From: Clostridia bacterium | GTDB lineage: Bacteria > Bacillota > Clostridia > Oscillospirales > CAG-272 | Assembly: GCA_017382615.1 (NCBI GenBank) | Contig: JAFNZX010000110.1 | Location: 1 to 14,986 of the forward strand | DNA: 14,986 nucleotides | Direction of reading: 5' to 3' | Shown: positions 14,253-14,986 of the stretch, piece by piece | How positions within the stretch are numbered: the first letter of the stretch is position 1 | Layout: each line of letters starts with the position of its first letter | Notes under the pieces: model-generated | Database searches by the model: none | What the model saw: only the letters and a program-made list of their open reading frames with translations | Told to the model about the DNA's origin: nothing | Program-made: the position numbers and the translations under genes

Positions 14253-14693
14253 ATGAGCAATTTCATATACAAAAGGCTTTTATTTAAGGATGATACGGAA
14301 CTCCCGTATATTTCAGCAAATTATCAAAGACCTGAGGTTGCACGATATATTAATATTGCTGATAATTATTTTGATTATGTTACTGTCGGCAAAAATGTTT
14401 ATTTCTATAAGGTGTACCGGAGCAGTAAGTTGATTGGTACAATACATCTTGAAAAACAATATAAAACGCTTTTTATGGATATATTGGTGTTTCCTGAATA
14501 TCAAAAACAGGGGATTGGGATAAGTATTCTCGCGGATATACAAAACGATGTTTTTGGTCTTGATTACGAAATAATTGAAGTTGCCATTGACCAAACCAAT
14601 GTGGCATCTATAAAATTATTTGAAAAAGCAGGATTTGTTTTTGTGTCGCAAGAGGACGAGTTGAAAAACTATGTTTGGCAGAAAGAGAAATGA
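14253..14693 (+). CDS. GNAT-family N-acetyltransferase
   Basis: A cytosolic enzyme of 146 residues expected to move an acetyl group from acetyl-CoA to an amine; substrate unknown. The GNAT core is clear: LIGTIHLEK (60-68, beta strands 2-3), MDILVFPEYQKQGIGISIL (75-93), with the acetyl-CoA-binding QKQGIG loop at 84-89, then IIEVAIDQTNVASIKLFEKAGF (107-128), the usual motif B with Asn116 and the helix leading to the conserved AGF. The first 40 residues are less typical. GGAGGAG lies four to eight bases before ATG 14253, rather close but strong. It probably shares the RAYT promoter and ends at the bidirectional terminator near 14877-14906. Strongly AT-rich: bases 14341-14400 have 15 G/C, against 32 in 12421-12480. 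This suggests recent acquisition. Confidence 0.9.
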   Translation: MSNFIYKRLLFKDDTELPYISANYQRPEVARYINIADNYFDYVTVGKNVYFYKVYRSSKLIGTIHLEKQYKTLFMDILVFPEYQKQGIGISILADIQNDVFGLDYEIIEVAIDQTNVASIKLFEKAGFVFVSQEDELKNYVWQKEK

Positions 14694-14856
14694 GCCTTGG
14701 CCGGATCATCCGCGCTCTGCGCAGACGGTGGATTCGTGACCACTTCTTCGCAGTGCGCATATCGCTCTGCGATGTCGCCCTGCGAAGGTCAAAGGTCGAA
14801 TGAAGGGCGTTGTGATGGGTTTGGTTATCCGCGACCTTTGCATCGGTGACCTCTTG
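14694..14856. other. Structured intergenic stretch without a convincing gene
   Basis: No credible coding gene. It contains nested inverted repeats: CTTCGCAG/CTGCGAAG (14746-14753 and 14780-14787) around an inner hairpin, CAAAGGTCG/CGACCTTTG (14790-14798 and 14832-14840), and GCGC-TCT-GCGC near 14713-14723. At 14727-14743 a sequence close to the T-arm of the adjacent tRNA-Tyr recurs in the same orientation. It could be an untranslated structured RNA tail, a repeat remnant or an old integration scar. Confidence 0.4.
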
Positions 14857-14926
14857 CCACCATCCCCCACCAACACAAAAACCCGATGCGAATGCATCGG
14901 GTTTTTGTGTTGGTGGGGGATGGTGG
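14857..14926. repeat. 33-bp perfect inverted repeat including the 3' end of tRNA-Tyr
   Basis: Arms 14857-14889 and 14894-14926 are perfectly complementary around a four-base GAAT centre. The right arm contains the tRNA-Tyr T-stem 3' strand, acceptor 3' strand, discriminator A and CCA; the left arm is an inverted copy of these 16 bases. The match ends exactly at the T-loop boundary. Confidence 0.95.
14877..14906. terminator. Bidirectional intrinsic terminator between the GNAT gene and tRNA-Tyr
   Basis: CCCGATGC and GCATCGGG (14882-14889, 14894-14901) pair around GAAT and are flanked by AAAAA (14877-14881) and TTTTT (14902-14906), so each strand reads a GC stem followed by a U-run. It serves the GNAT transcript on plus and the tRNA on minus, five bases after the encoded CCA. 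Confidence 0.85.
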
Positions 14927-14986
14927 ATTCGGACCACCGAAGTCAGTGACAACAGATTTACAGTCTGCCCCCTTTGGCCGCTCGGG
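14911..14986 (-). tRNA. tRNA-Tyr (anticodon GTA), 5' end beyond the window
   Basis: On the minus strand the visible 76 bases hold the D-arm (CCGAGCGGCCAAAGGG), anticodon loop CTGTAAA with GTA at plus 14959-14961, a long class II variable arm (around CACTGACTTCGGTG), T-arm and acceptor 3' strand ATCCCCC, discriminator A and encoded CCA (plus 14911-14913). About nine 5' bases (acceptor 5' strand, expected GGGGGAT, plus two) lie outside. The T-loop reads TCCGAAT, with C where U55 (pseudouridine) is nearly universal. Confidence 0.93.

Noticed and set aside
14608..14952. 114-codon minus-strand frame through tRNA-Tyr and the inverted repeat
   Set aside because: It begins inside the tRNA and reads through its terminator; such tRNA-spanning frames are commonly mis-annotated as hypothetical proteins.
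1..14986. CRISPR array or phage genes
   Set aside because: No regularly spaced direct repeats and no phage structural, integrase or lysis motifs were seen.

Overview
The window looks like a chromosomal segment of a Clostridia-type member of the Bacillota, probably an uncultured gut relative of the Oscillospirales. This is an inference from strong AGGAG/GGAGG ribosome sites, near-consensus sigma-A promoters, a metF-metH pair, a GldAFG/DUF4340-type ABC cluster and a discoidin-rich secreted protein. No 16S or species marker is present. The host genes are moderately GC-rich; the block from about 13.46 to 14.69 kb is much more AT-rich and uses different codons.

Left end (1-1607, minus strand): a methionine/one-carbon pair. 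metF (methylenetetrahydrofolate reductase) is followed 23 nt later by the N-terminal homocysteine-binding part of a homocysteine methyltransferase (MetH-like), cut by the window edge. metF has a perfect TTGACA-N17-TATAAT promoter. A second perfect promoter fires the other way into a 1126-residue secreted protein (1684-5064). That protein has three discoidin (F5/8 C) domains, a Big_2 Ig-like domain, an unassigned TIM-barrel-like glycosidase region and a C-terminal Cys/hydrophobic/basic tail. It ends at a strong hairpin terminator shared with the convergent operon.

Centre (13461-5114, minus strand): one tightly packed five-gene operon. It encodes an ABC ATPase, an ABC-2 permease, two tandem GldG-like auxiliary proteins and a very large DUF4340-like membrane protein. 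The last three genes are joined by ATGA stop/start overlaps. The set matches the GldA/GldF/GldG/DUF4340 module found in many non-gliding bacteria, whose substrate is generally unknown. Here the GldG part is duplicated, and the DUF4340-like protein carries an InlB/Flg_new repeat in front of its single membrane helix, on the predicted cytosolic side. I infer an envelope-spanning complex: ATPase and permease drive two GldG-type proteins and a large extracytoplasmic protein.

Right end (13586-14986): an AT-rich accessory block with a REP-associated tyrosine transposase (RAYT, HUH family) and a GNAT acetyltransferase, then a structured 160-bp intergenic stretch, a 33-bp perfect inverted repeat and a tRNA-Tyr(GTA) on the minus strand, cut by the window end. 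The most striking observation is that the RAYT gene itself carries two inverted copies of a REP-like element (GTAG plus hairpin). They are in frame, 24/27 identical, and one difference pair is compensatory in the hairpin stem. The inverted repeat by the tRNA copies exactly the 3' part of the tRNA (T-stem 3' strand through CCA) to the far side of its terminator.
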